Positions 38,594 to 50,797 of a stretch of 64,000 bases of DNA are shown here, piece by piece. The position numbers were made by a program, and so were the translations under genes. Origin of the DNA: an uncultured Gilliamella sp. (lineage in GTDB: Bacteria; Pseudomonadota; Gammaproteobacteria; Enterobacterales; Orbaceae); contig CAMLPV010000003.1 of the NCBI GenBank assembly GCA_946482005.1, positions 121,828-185,827 of the forward strand, read 5' to 3'. The first letter of the stretch is position 1. Every line of letters starts with the position of its first letter. Below the pieces are notes generated by a model, which saw only the letters and a program-made list of their open reading frames with translations, did no database searches and was not told the DNA's origin.

Positions 38594-40174
38594 ATGTTAA
38601 AATTTAAATCGTTACTACCGGGAATCAGTGCTGCTAGCTTAATTCTTATTATATTAGGCTCAGCACTCATTGCTATCTGGCGATTTGCCTTACAATCAGG
38701 TAATGTAGCGATCTATCTAGATAGCTATGTACTGCATATCGTTTGGATCACCTTTTATCAAGCTTTATTATCGACAATACTTTCGCTTACATCGGCAATC
38801 CTAATGGCTAAAGCTCTCTCCTTAATTGAGTTTAAAGGTAAACGATTATTGATAAAGTTAATGCCAGTTACCTTTATTCTGCCGGCCTTAGTCGTGGTGA
38901 CAGGATTATTATCGGTGTACGGTCAACAAGGGGTACTGGCTTACTTGTGCCAACTACTGCATATACCATTCTCATTTTCAATTTATGGATTAAAAGGAAT
39001 TTTATTGGCGCATGTTTTTTTAAATTTTCCTTACGCATGCGCGCTATTTTATCAAACGCTAAACAGTGTTCCTATTGAACAAAGACAGCTGGCTGCACAA
39101 CTTAACTTTTCAACCTTTACCTTTTTTAAATTACTCGAGTGGCCTTTACTTCGTAGACAAATATTGCCTATGGCAGCTCTTATTTTTATGCTCTGCTTTT
39201 CGAGTTTTGCTATTGTCCTCGCTCTTGGCGGCGGCCCCAAATATACCACGCTAGAAGTAGCTATCTACCAAGCAGTGCGTGACTTTGACCTATTACAAGC
39301 CGCATTACTTGCTTGTGTACAGTTGCTTTGCTGTTTGGCTTTTATCGGTTTAATGCAAAAAATCAACAAAACTGGAAGAAATTTTACTGTCACATTTAGT
39401 GACACAAACTATCGATTACCGACAGCCAATTGGCTAAAAGTTATCTGTATGTTTGTTATCATCAGTGGTGGACTATTTATCTTTTTACCAATGCTCACCA
39501 TATTGATTCAAGGTATCTTTTTTTTCCGAATTTCATTGTTAACATTCATGTTACTACAAGCGTTACTGTTTTCAATCGTTATCGCTTTTGGCTCTGCCAT
39601 GATTGCGATGTTACTTGGTTTGTTGTTACTGTGGACAAATAGTCGACTGTTAATCAATCAAAAGCGTCAAATAAGCAATCGATTGATGTTGATAGCCTCA
39701 CTTATCTTAGCCATACCGAGCATGGTACTGGCATCTGGACTATTTTTATTGCTATTTGGTTATAGCAATAACACAGTTTTTATCTGTTTATTAATTATGT
39801 TATGTAATGGATTAATCGCCTTACCTTTTATTCTAAAAAATTTAGTCATGCCATTGTATGACATCACAGCGCGTTATTGGCAATTAACCCAGTCATTGAA
39901 TATTAATGGTGTAGCCCATTTTTATTTAGTGGACTTTAAAGGATTGAAAAGTAAAATGTTAATGAGTTTTGCTTTTGCTGCGGTATTATCGTTGGGTGAT
40001 TTTGGTGTAATAGCACTATTTGGTGGCCAGTCAGTTGCCACGTTACCTTATTATCTTTATCAACAGATATCGCATTATCATTACCAAGAAAGTATAGTAA
40101 CAGCAACGATTTTATTACTTTTATCATTTAGTTTATTAGTTGTGATGGATTATGATCGAACTTCAAAAAATTGA
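38594..40174 (+). CDS. thiP: Thiamine ABC transporter permease
   Basis: Inner-membrane permease of 526 residues with about twelve membrane segments in two homologous halves, each with an ABC-contact loop (RQLAAQLNFSTFTFFKLLEWPLLR in the first half, split here by eye). It is the middle gene of thiBPQ and overlaps thiQ by 23 bases, a common sign of translational coupling. Confidence 0.96.
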   Translation: MLKFKSLLPGISAASLILIILGSALIAIWRFALQSGNVAIYLDSYVLHIVWITFYQALLSTILSLTSAILMAKALSLIEFKGKRLLIKLMPVTFILPALVVVTGLLSVYGQQGVLAYLCQLLHIPFSFSIYGLKGILLAHVFLNFPYACALFYQTLNSVPIEQRQLAAQLNFSTFTFFKLLEWPLLRRQILPMAALIFMLCFSSFAIVLALGGGPKYTTLEVAIYQAVRDFDLLQAALLACVQLLCCLAFIGLMQKINKTGRNFTVTFSDTNYRLPTANWLKVICMFVIISGGLFIFLPMLTILIQGIFFFRISLLTFMLLQALLFSIVIAFGSAMIAMLLGLLLLWTNSRLLINQKRQISNRLMLIASLILAIPSMVLASGLFLLLFGYSNNTVFICLLIMLCNGLIALPFILKNLVMPLYDITARYWQLTQSLNINGVAHFYLVDFKGLKSKMLMSFAFAAVLSLGDFGVIALFGGQSVATLPYYLYQQISHYHYQESIVTATILLLLSFSLLVVMDYDRTSKN

Positions 40175-40850
40175 ATATCATTATAATGACTTCAATATGC
40201 ACTTTGCGCTAAATATTGCCGCTAAAGAACGAGTTGTTATTGTTGGTCCAAGTGGGGCAGGTAAAAGTACTTTACTCAGTTTAATTGCTGGATTTATTTT
40301 TCCTAACTCAGGGCAAATAATTCTAAATCAGCAGAATGTTACCTCAACTTTACCTGGCAAACGCCCTGTATCAATGCTATTTCAGAATAATAATTTATTT
40401 AGCCATCTCACTGTTGAACAAAATATAGCCTTAGGCATTAAACCCACATTAAAACTTAGTCGAACCGAACAAACCACAATTGACGATATTTTAGTTCGCA
40501 TAGGACTAGAGGGCTTTAACCAACGCTATCCGGAACAACTATCAGGAGGGCAACGTCAACGAGTAGCATTGGCACGCTGTCTAATACAACATCGCCCTAT
40601 ATTATTATTAGATGAACCATTTTCTGCCCTTGACCAAGCATTACGTTTTGAAATGTTAGCCCTGGTCAATCAAGTTTGCTCAGAATTTAATCTTACCTTA
40701 ATGATGGTCTCTCACTATTTGGATGATTCTCTTAACCACTTCTCACGCTGCTTAGTTATTGAAAATGGCAAGATTATTTTTAATGCAGCACCGAATCATC
40801 TGAAACAAAACGAAAATCAGAGGATTGCCAGGTTATTGGGTTTTAGATGA
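40152..40850 (+). CDS. thiQ: Thiamine ABC transporter ATP-binding protein
   Basis: Energises thiamine import. Walker A is GPSGAGKST, the signature is LSGGQRQRVALARC, Walker B is ILLLDEPFSALD, and the Q-loop is MLFQNNNLFSHL. The 232 residues match ThiQ. The start overlaps the end of thiP. Confidence 0.97.
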   Translation: MIELQKIEYHYNDFNMHFALNIAAKERVVIVGPSGAGKSTLLSLIAGFIFPNSGQIILNQQNVTSTLPGKRPVSMLFQNNNLFSHLTVEQNIALGIKPTLKLSRTEQTTIDDILVRIGLEGFNQRYPEQLSGGQRQRVALARCLIQHRPILLLDEPFSALDQALRFEMLALVNQVCSEFNLTLMMVSHYLDDSLNHFSRCLVIENGKIIFNAAPNHLKQNENQRIARLLGFR

Positions 40851-41355
40851 TACTAATATCCTTGTTCAGATTATTAAAAGTCAAGTCAGATCATAACTTA
40901 AAGACTTTAATTGACAGATTAACTAATTGGAATAATGAAAAAATAACTTATATCAATTGTTTGATATTAACTTAGTAAAAAATAATTTAACACCAATACT
41001 TTCATCTTTTTATCGAGCTGAGCTTGCATTTATGACATCAATTAATCTTAAGTAATCTTTCAAGTTATATCTCGAAATTTTCCTGACAAATCTTTAATGT
41101 TTTAGCTTTTAAAAGTGTATGTAGCTTTTATAAAACGTAATATCAAAAGTCGAATATTAAGGCTTAAAAATGAAAAATTTTTTAGTTATAGCCAATATTA
41201 AATGATTAATTTTTCACAAAAATCTTGACGAACTCAATAAGTTAATTTTTTAAAATAGTTGCATAGTTATTTAAAATCATTATACTTCTTACCCCTCAAA
41301 GGTTAGTAGCCCACCATTTTAATTAAAAATCAAACAAAACATAAAGTTAAATGAC
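40851..41355. other. Intergenic region without recognisable gene
   Basis: 505 bases of very AT-rich sequence between thiQ and the putative adhesin gene. I see no long frame, tRNA, repeat or clear hairpin terminator. TTGACG at 41225 may be a -35 element, but no well-spaced -10 follows. Confidence 0.6.
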
Positions 41356-42909
41356 ATGGATGTCGAAATGAATTATAATTTTAAAAGCACAATATGGATA
41401 ACCTATATCTTAAATTCGTTAAAGTTAAGCTCGCAAACTTTATATTTCGCTATAATTTATTTTTTATCGAAATTGCATGAAATTGCGCGGGTTTTATCGC
41501 AATCCTTGCAATGTTCCTTTTTATCTCGGCAGATGCTTTCAAGGTTAATGTTTGTTTTGCCGTTAATAGCTTCCTATTCTAGTCTGGCATTAACCTCTAA
41601 AACGTCAAATATAATTAATGGTAGTGCCCCATATTTAACCTTCGACGGTGGTCGCTCTCCGGCAAAAAATATTGACGCACTACTCGAAATATCTCTTTCG
41701 AATGGAGATAAATTTACCCCTACAAGCAATAATTCAAGTTTAACCAATCCAATTGAATTGCCTACTGCTGGTCAGAGTTTTGCTGATATTGGTATGTTAG
41801 TACCAACCAATACAGATTCTATTGCATTAGGTTCACTTATAGGTTCGCCCTATAATTATTGGGGTGATGATGATGGCGATGGTCAGGGGGTTAATGGTAT
41901 AACTGTTACAGGTAGTTTAAATTTATCCATTGTTGATAAAAATAACCAACCAGTTGCCCGTAATGAAGTGCTTACTGTTTGTAATGCGCCGTATAAATTA
42001 ACGTTATCTAGTACTGAAGGTGCATTAACAACACGTTATGGTGTACCGAATGAAAGTCATTTTAGTGCGAGTAATGTCAGTTATTATATTAATCCTAAGG
42101 CCGCACCAGTGATTTGTTTTGCAAAACCTAACATGAGACTCGGTGGTACAAATTTTTATCCTAATCAGAATGCTGGCCCAGCTTCCATTTGGAACCCTGA
42201 TAAGGGATTTCTTATTCAGTCGGTTACGCCGTCGTCTTATGGTTCAAATTTTCCTACTACGGGAGCTAATGGTTTATATTTTGATTTAGAGATAGGTGGA
42301 GTTGCTCAACCTTTAACATGGAAGGAGGTTTCACCAAATGGTGATATTAAGGCGACGATGTCCAATTCAACAAATACCAGCGTTCGGGTCACCCTGAAAG
42401 GTCCTGCCGTTACTGAAAAAACGCAATGGGGCTCAAGTAATCCTGCTAGTATCGGTAAGCCATCTTTTCCTCAGGTATTTGAGTTAGTTGGCCTTGACAA
42501 TAATAATAACGAAGTCGTCAAGTATGGTTTTGTGTTAAAGCAGTGGTTTGTCCCCCGTGGTGACGACCGACATAATGATATCTACTTTCCAACTGATGTC
42601 TCATCTTGGTGTACTAAAATTGGATATCGGTTACCTATGATTGAAGATTTAACCAACGCAGTTAATGGAAATGTCAGCGGTGCTATACCTGCATCATCCG
42701 GTAATCATTACCAACGTAATATTGGTGCTGGATTTTTTACGGAGTGGGGGGTCGTGGGTGATTATTTTAGTCTCACCTACACGGACTTTTATTATTGGGC
42801 GAATGATGGCATGAATCAAAACGATAAGTATGTCGTTTCGCCTCGGGGCGGCATAGTTCCGATTAGTGCCAGTTGGCAACGCTGGCACGGATTGTGTACC
42901 TATCCTTAG
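41356..42909 (+). CDS. Putative secreted or surface protein with lectin-like C-terminal domain
   Basis: 517 residues, not assignable to a named gene. An extended N terminus of about 57 residues precedes a typical signal sequence (MLSRLMFVLPLIASYSS, then LALTS), resembling the extended signal regions of large surface proteins. Beta-rich domains follow. The C terminus (WCTKIGYRLPMIEDLTNA, FFTEWG, FYYWANDG, SWQRWHGLC) has the pattern of lectin-like domains at the ends of invasin/intimin-type and DUF823-like adhesins. There is no intimin beta-barrel in the chain, so it may act alone or be exported by Sec only. The start could also be the ATG at 41368. A terminator follows at 43049. Confidence 0.7.
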   Translation: MDVEMNYNFKSTIWITYILNSLKLSSQTLYFAIIYFLSKLHEIARVLSQSLQCSFLSRQMLSRLMFVLPLIASYSSLALTSKTSNIINGSAPYLTFDGGRSPAKNIDALLEISLSNGDKFTPTSNNSSLTNPIELPTAGQSFADIGMLVPTNTDSIALGSLIGSPYNYWGDDDGDGQGVNGITVTGSLNLSIVDKNNQPVARNEVLTVCNAPYKLTLSSTEGALTTRYGVPNESHFSASNVSYYINPKAAPVICFAKPNMRLGGTNFYPNQNAGPASIWNPDKGFLIQSVTPSSYGSNFPTTGANGLYFDLEIGGVAQPLTWKEVSPNGDIKATMSNSTNTSVRVTLKGPAVTEKTQWGSSNPASIGKPSFPQVFELVGLDNNNNEVVKYGFVLKQWFVPRGDDRHNDIYFPTDVSSWCTKIGYRLPMIEDLTNAVNGNVSGAIPASSGNHYQRNIGAGFFTEWGVVGDYFSLTYTDFYYWANDGMNQNDKYVVSPRGGIVPISASWQRWHGLCTYP

Positions 42910-43048
42910 CGCTTATTCTTACTCCTTGGGTAAGGAAGCTAGGAATAGGTTAAGTAGAGTTAGAAAGCTAAAAAATAACTGTTTTGTCAAGGCAATGGCG
43001 CAAATCAAGAGGGCGATAAAGAGCGATTTTGTGACATTAGCGTTAACC

Positions 43049-43078
43049 ATCCGCTCTAATTGGGCGGATTTTATTTTT
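43049..43078 (+). terminator. Rho-independent terminator downstream of the putative adhesin
   Basis: An 8-bp stem with one G-T pair (43049-43056 with 43062-43069), a 5-base loop and a TTTATTTTTG tail, 140 bases after the gene. Confidence 0.75.
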
Positions 43079-43588
43079 GAGAAATGGAGTTTTTTACATT
43101 AAAACTATCTAAGGAACGTGTTTTTACTGCTAGTAATTCATTAAACCTATCATTCTTGATGTTAAATTATTAAAAGATTTTTGAACCTCCAAAATTTGGA
43201 TAAACTAGACTAATTCATTGGATAGGCTACATTAATTCGTACAACTTTTTTAAGGGATAAGATAAGCTACCCTAAAAAAAAGAAAATACGATGAAAATAA
43301 AACGACGAGAAAGACGACCTTTAAACAATAGATGAATAAAGTCATGCTCCTAAATAGGTTAATTTACAGTCATAGATAATTTAACTAATAAGACCAAATA
43401 ATTCAATGTATTAGTCTTGTGCTGCAAAGGGGGGACATCAAACCTCAAACAAATTGAGGAATGCACTTTTGTCCGTATCTCACTAATTTTTCAAAAAAAT
43501 AAATGATCTTTATTAACTGGCTCTTAAGGTTTTGTTAATCTGCTTTTGTTAGTTTAGTGACACTTTTTAATTGTGATTAATTGTAGCT
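43079..43588. other. Intergenic region, possibly containing decayed sequence
   Basis: 510 bases between the adhesin terminator and eptC without an open frame I can support. TGAACCTCCAAAATTTGG near 43182 is reminiscent of IS3-type element ends, and a short basic frame begins at about 43291. No transposase-like reading frame or matching second end is visible. Confidence 0.4.
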
Positions 43589-45295
43589 ATGCAAAAGTTA
43601 GATAACTCTAGGAATTTTAATTGGTGTTCGTTAGTTTATGTTATTTTGTATTTTTGTTACTTTTCAAGTGCGTTGCAACTTTATATTGCACTGTCGGGAC
43701 ATGCTAATTTTAGCGGTTTGCGGGATTCGATAATTTATAGTTTAATTTGGTTGGTGCCGATACTATTTTTCCCTAATATTACCAAAAAATATGCCGCTTT
43801 ATATGGCCTTGTCATTGGTGGATTGTCATTGATTTCCATTGGTTATTTTACTATTTATCGACAAGAATTTTCACAAAGTGTCTTTTTTGTGATGGCGGAG
43901 TCGAATTTCAATGAATCACATGAATTTATTACCCAATATTTGAGTATTAAGTTAATCGCGGTGCTATTGATTTATAGTTTAGTTGGGATGTTATTATGGT
44001 TTAAAGTTAAACCCATTTATGTCAGAAAAAGAACTAAATGGCTAGTGTCGATAGTGATTGTCGTATATGCATTGATGCCGCTGTTTATTAGTTTAGTGAT
44101 CAAGAAGACGTCGTTGGAACGTGCAACAGAGCATTTGCTACTTCGGATGGAAACTACAGTTCCATGGCAATTAGTTACTAGTTATCTTGCCTATCGTTCG
44201 CAATTGTCTAATATGGAAGATATCTTAAATCACCTACAAACCTTACCTAAATTTGAAAATTTAACTGATGCCAATGGTAATACTCCAAGAACCTTAGTGC
44301 TGGTCATTGGAGAGTCGACCACGCGTAATCGGATGGGGATTTATGGTTATGAACGTAATACGACACCGTTAATTGAGCAATTTAAAAAGAATAATCCCGA
44401 TTTTGTAGTGTTCAATGATGTAGTTTCTTCACGGCCTTATACGATCGAGATATTGCAACAAGCACTAACCTTGGCCGATGAGCAACATCCTGATTTATAT
44501 CTTACTAAACCCTCATTAATTCATTTGATGAAGCAGGCTGGTTATAAGACGTTTTGGATCACCAATCAACAAACCATGACAAAACGTAATACAATGCTAA
44601 CGATGTTTTCTCAGCAAGCGGATGAGCAGTATTATATGAATAATGATCGTAATCAGAATTCAAGGCAATATGATTCTTCAGTTTTTGTACCGTTTAGAAA
44701 TGTACTTGACGATCCAGCTGAAAAGAAATTTATTATTATCCATCTACTCGGTACACATATTAAATATGAGTTGCGCTATCCTGAAGGTGATGAGTATCAA
44801 CGTTTTAATGACAAATCAGGTTTAACTTTTGATTTGGATGACGATAAGTTAGCGGTTTATAACAGTTATGATAATGCAGTTGCATTTAATGATTTTGTTA
44901 CTACCAAATTATTTAATCTGTTTAAGGAAAATGATCCTAATGGCTTTATGTTGTATTTTTCTGATCATGGTGAGGATGTCTATCAAACTGCGCCACATGA
45001 AGTTTTAGGTCGTAATGAGAAGGCACCAACGAGGGTGATGTATACCGTTCCATTTATGCTATGGCAATCACCTAAATGGTTGGCAAATCATCCTAATGAT
45101 TTCCAATCTTATGTAAATAGAAAATTTAGCACACAGGATTTAATTCATACTTGGTCAGATTTGGCAGGCCTTAGCTTTAATGATTATCAACCGCAAAGAA
45201 GTATTGTGAATAAGGACTTTGTGCAAGCAATTCGTTGGATTGGCGATCCTCATGATAAAAAGGGGTTAACCGATTTTGATAAGTTGGCTAAATAG
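43589..45295 (+). CDS. eptC: Phosphoethanolamine transferase EptC (CptA)
   Basis: Inner-membrane enzyme with a periplasmic sulfatase-like domain that adds phosphoethanolamine to lipopolysaccharide; the E. coli orthologue modifies heptose I. Five N-terminal membrane segments (to about residue 175) precede the catalytic domain. That domain carries VIGESTTRNRMGIYGY, SSRPYTIEILQQAL, GYKTFWITNQQTMT, LLGTHIKYELRYPE and YFSDHGEDVY. The resemblance to E. coli EptC is strong throughout the catalytic domain. No good ribosome-binding site precedes the ATG. Such modifications affect resistance to cationic peptides. Confidence 0.92.
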   Translation: MQKLDNSRNFNWCSLVYVILYFCYFSSALQLYIALSGHANFSGLRDSIIYSLIWLVPILFFPNITKKYAALYGLVIGGLSLISIGYFTIYRQEFSQSVFFVMAESNFNESHEFITQYLSIKLIAVLLIYSLVGMLLWFKVKPIYVRKRTKWLVSIVIVVYALMPLFISLVIKKTSLERATEHLLLRMETTVPWQLVTSYLAYRSQLSNMEDILNHLQTLPKFENLTDANGNTPRTLVLVIGESTTRNRMGIYGYERNTTPLIEQFKKNNPDFVVFNDVVSSRPYTIEILQQALTLADEQHPDLYLTKPSLIHLMKQAGYKTFWITNQQTMTKRNTMLTMFSQQADEQYYMNNDRNQNSRQYDSSVFVPFRNVLDDPAEKKFIIIHLLGTHIKYELRYPEGDEYQRFNDKSGLTFDLDDDKLAVYNSYDNAVAFNDFVTTKLFNLFKENDPNGFMLYFSDHGEDVYQTAPHEVLGRNEKAPTRVMYTVPFMLWQSPKWLANHPNDFQSYVNRKFSTQDLIHTWSDLAGLSFNDYQPQRSIVNKDFVQAIRWIGDPHDKKGLTDFDKLAK

Positions 45296-45367
45296 TGATT
45301 TACAGATAAGATAAAGGTATGGTATTGTATATTTATACAGTTATTTTCAGATGTTATTGCTCCCTTT

Positions 45368-46423
45368 ATGCGAAAAATTATTCATGTCGATATGGATTGT
45401 TTTTATGCCGCTGTCGAAATGCGAGACAATCCTCGTTATCGCAATGTGCCGATAGCCGTAGGTGGCGATCCGCGTAAGCGGGGCGTGGTAGCAACCGCTA
45501 ATTATATCGCTCGTCAATACGGCGTGCATAGTGCGATGTCAATGGCACAGGCAATTAAGCTGTGCCCAAATCTGAAGGTTATTCCCGGGCGTCATGCGGT
45601 TTACAAAGAAGTCTCCAATCAAATTCATCAAATATTTAGGCGTTATACCCAAGCCATTGAAACTCTTTCGCTCGATGAGGCTTATTTGGATGTGACTGAC
45701 TGTAAGCTTTGTCATGGTTCAGCTACGTTAATCGCCCAAGATATTCGCCAAGCGATTTATAAGGAGCTTGAATTAACCGCTTCGGCAGGCGTGGCACCAC
45801 TTAAGTTTTTGGCTAAAATAGCATCTGATATGAATAAGCCAAATGGCCAATATGTGATTACGCCTGATCAGGTTGAAGCGTTTATTAAAAAGCTCCCACT
45901 TAAAAAGATCCCCGGAGTCGGTAAAGTGACCGAGAAGAAATTAGCCGAATTGGGCCTGTATACTTGCCAAGATGTGGTTAATTATGATCTAACCAAATTA
46001 CTTAATCAGTTTGGTAAGTTTGGACGTATTTTATACGAACGTTGCCAAGGGATTGATGAACGCGAAGTCTGTAACGATCGGCAACGTAAGTCGGTTGGCG
46101 TAGAGCGTACTTTGGTCGATGATATTCACAGTTGGGATGAGTGTTTAGCGCAATTTGATCCGCTGTTTGACGAGTTGGAGAAGCGGTTAAGCAAAGTTCG
46201 CTCCGATCTCTCTATTGCTCGACAAGGGGTGAAGTTTAAGTTTGATGATTTTCAACTCACTACACAAGAGCATGTGTGGTCAAAGTTAGATAAAACTGAT
46301 CTGATAGAACAAGCTCATAAAGTTTGGTTAGAAAGGCGCAATGATCGAGGCGTTAGGTTAATTGGTTTTCATGTGACGTTGATTGACCCACAAGTTGAAA
46401 AGCAATTAATTTTTAACTTTTGA
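45368..46423 (+). CDS. dinB: DNA polymerase IV
   Basis: Y-family translesion polymerase. Catalytic acidic residues are in HVDMDCFYAAVE and SLDEAYLDVTD; the thumb has GVAPLKFLAKIASDMNKPNG and a helix-hairpin-helix PGVGKVTEKKLAELG. At 351 residues it equals the E. coli protein. The C terminus (EKQLIFNF) lies where a beta-clamp-binding motif is expected (QLxLxF type). No LexA box is obvious in the 70 bases upstream. Confidence 0.97.
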   Translation: MRKIIHVDMDCFYAAVEMRDNPRYRNVPIAVGGDPRKRGVVATANYIARQYGVHSAMSMAQAIKLCPNLKVIPGRHAVYKEVSNQIHQIFRRYTQAIETLSLDEAYLDVTDCKLCHGSATLIAQDIRQAIYKELELTASAGVAPLKFLAKIASDMNKPNGQYVITPDQVEAFIKKLPLKKIPGVGKVTEKKLAELGLYTCQDVVNYDLTKLLNQFGKFGRILYERCQGIDEREVCNDRQRKSVGVERTLVDDIHSWDECLAQFDPLFDELEKRLSKVRSDLSIARQGVKFKFDDFQLTTQEHVWSKLDKTDLIEQAHKVWLERRNDRGVRLIGFHVTLIDPQVEKQLIFNF

Positions 46424-46458
46424 TAGGGCGCTTTGTTTAGCGAGGGGTAGTTATTAAG

Positions 46459-46494
46459 AAAGGATCTGTTTAGAATATTAAAATCAGATCCTTT
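46459..46494. terminator. Terminator hairpin between convergent dinB and GH1 genes
   Basis: A perfect 10-bp stem (46459-46468 with 46485-46494) with an AT-rich 16-base loop; the T-rich tail on the plus strand (ATTCTT) is short. Confidence 0.65.
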
Positions 46495-46515
46495 ATTCTT
46501 ACTGTGACTAATTAG

Positions 46516-49837
<3,322 letters not shown>

Positions 49838-49915
49838 TAACTAAGCTCCTTTCAACAGGTAAGAGAACCTATATTATCCTTAAATTAAAAATTGTTAATG
49901 ACCAATTTTATTGTT

Positions 49916-49931
49916 TGTGATCTAGATCTCG
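49916..49931. promoter_or_regulatory. CRP-like box between the beta-glucoside PTS and its regulator
   Basis: TGTGATCTAGATCTCG has a perfect left half and a central TCTAGA identical to the CRP consensus; the right half matches at three of five positions (TCTCG for TCACA). It lies about 80 bases from both start codons. Confidence 0.6.
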
Positions 49932-49942
49932 TTTTTGCAATT

Positions 49943-49972
49943 TTGATTTATTTATTTCACAAAAAGTATAAA
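49943..49972 (+). promoter_or_regulatory. Promoter of the divergent GntR regulator gene
   Basis: TTGATT (49943-49948), 18-base spacer, TATAAA (49967-49972), with transcription starting about 30 bases before the ATG. Confidence 0.5.
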
Positions 49973-50008
49973 ATGCAAATAATTTAGATAAATATTAAAG
50001 AACTACCA

Positions 50009-50713
50009 ATGTTAAAATACCAAGAAGTGGCAACTAAAATTCAGCAGGCAATTTATGAACATAATCTGCCCAAAGATACGCAATTGCCTAATATTGAGGG
50101 ACTAATTCAACAATATCAAGTTAGCCGTAGTACAATTATCAAAGCACTAAATCGTCTTGAAAGACACGGGGTCATTTATCAAATACAAGGCAGCGGTATA
50201 TTTGTTAGGCAGCCGAAAAAACGCGGTTATCTCAATTTTTTAGAGAGCCATGGGTTTAGTGTTGACTTAAATGACTTACCGGGCGCCTCACAAGTATTTA
50301 ATGTTGATGTTGTCCAACCTAGTGCCAAAGTTAGAGAAAATTTGCACTGTGAAGATGATGAACAGGTCTATTATATAAAACGATTACGATTGGTTGAAGG
50401 TAAGGTATATGGCTTTGAGCAATCTTATTATCGTAAAAAAATTGTCACATATCTTAATCGCGAAATTGCTGAAAATTCCATTTTTAGCTATGTAAAAGAT
50501 ATTTGTAAAATCAATATTGGTTTTTCAGACAAATATTTTAAAGCTATAAAATTAGATGAAGAGATCGCCCCTTATTTAGGATTAAATCCTGGCGATCCCG
50601 CTTTATGTGTGGAAGAGATCTTCTATACTACCGCTGGTGAACCCTTCGATTTTTCACAAATTATTTACCACTACGACAACGCACAATTCTATGTGCAAAG
50701 TCATTCGAAATAG
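50009..50713 (+). CDS. GntR-family (HutC subfamily) regulator of the beta-glucoside operon
   Basis: 234 residues. The winged helix (QLPNIEGLIQQYQVSRSTI, then IKALNRLERHGVIYQIQGSG) is followed by a UTRA domain (DEQVYYIKRLRLVEGKVYGF and NPGDPALCVEEIFYT). Its divergence from the beta-glucoside PTS/GH1 operon makes it the presumptive repressor, relieved by a phospho-beta-glucoside. This contrasts with the BglG antitermination of enteric bgl operons. No clear palindromic operator was found in the intergenic region. Confidence 0.86.
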   Translation: MLKYQEVATKIQQAIYEHNLPKDTQLPNIEGLIQQYQVSRSTIIKALNRLERHGVIYQIQGSGIFVRQPKKRGYLNFLESHGFSVDLNDLPGASQVFNVDVVQPSAKVRENLHCEDDEQVYYIKRLRLVEGKVYGFEQSYYRKKIVTYLNREIAENSIFSYVKDICKINIGFSDKYFKAIKLDEEIAPYLGLNPGDPALCVEEIFYTTAGEPFDFSQIIYHYDNAQFYVQSHSK

Positions 50714-50720
50714 TCAGCAA

Positions 50721-50759
50721 GATTTCATTTCGTTAATAAATTATTAACCAAATGAAATC
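50721..50759. terminator. Long inverted repeat between convergent genes
   Basis: A GATTTCATTT (50721-50730)/AAATGAAATC (50750-50759) stem extended inward by GTTAAT/ATTAAC. It probably serves as a terminator for both neighbours, although T tails are weak. Confidence 0.6.
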
Positions 50760-50797
50760 TAATTAATCTAAAGTACTTTATATAAACTTACATCAAA

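Noticed and set aside
42866..43102. 78-codon plus-strand frame overlapping the adhesin end
   Set aside because: It overlaps the end of a real gene, runs through a terminator and has no ribosome-binding site.
43180..43320. Possible IS3-type element end (TGAACCTCC...) and short basic frame
   Set aside because: Only a loose resemblance at one end; no transposase frame, no second end and no target duplication could be seen.
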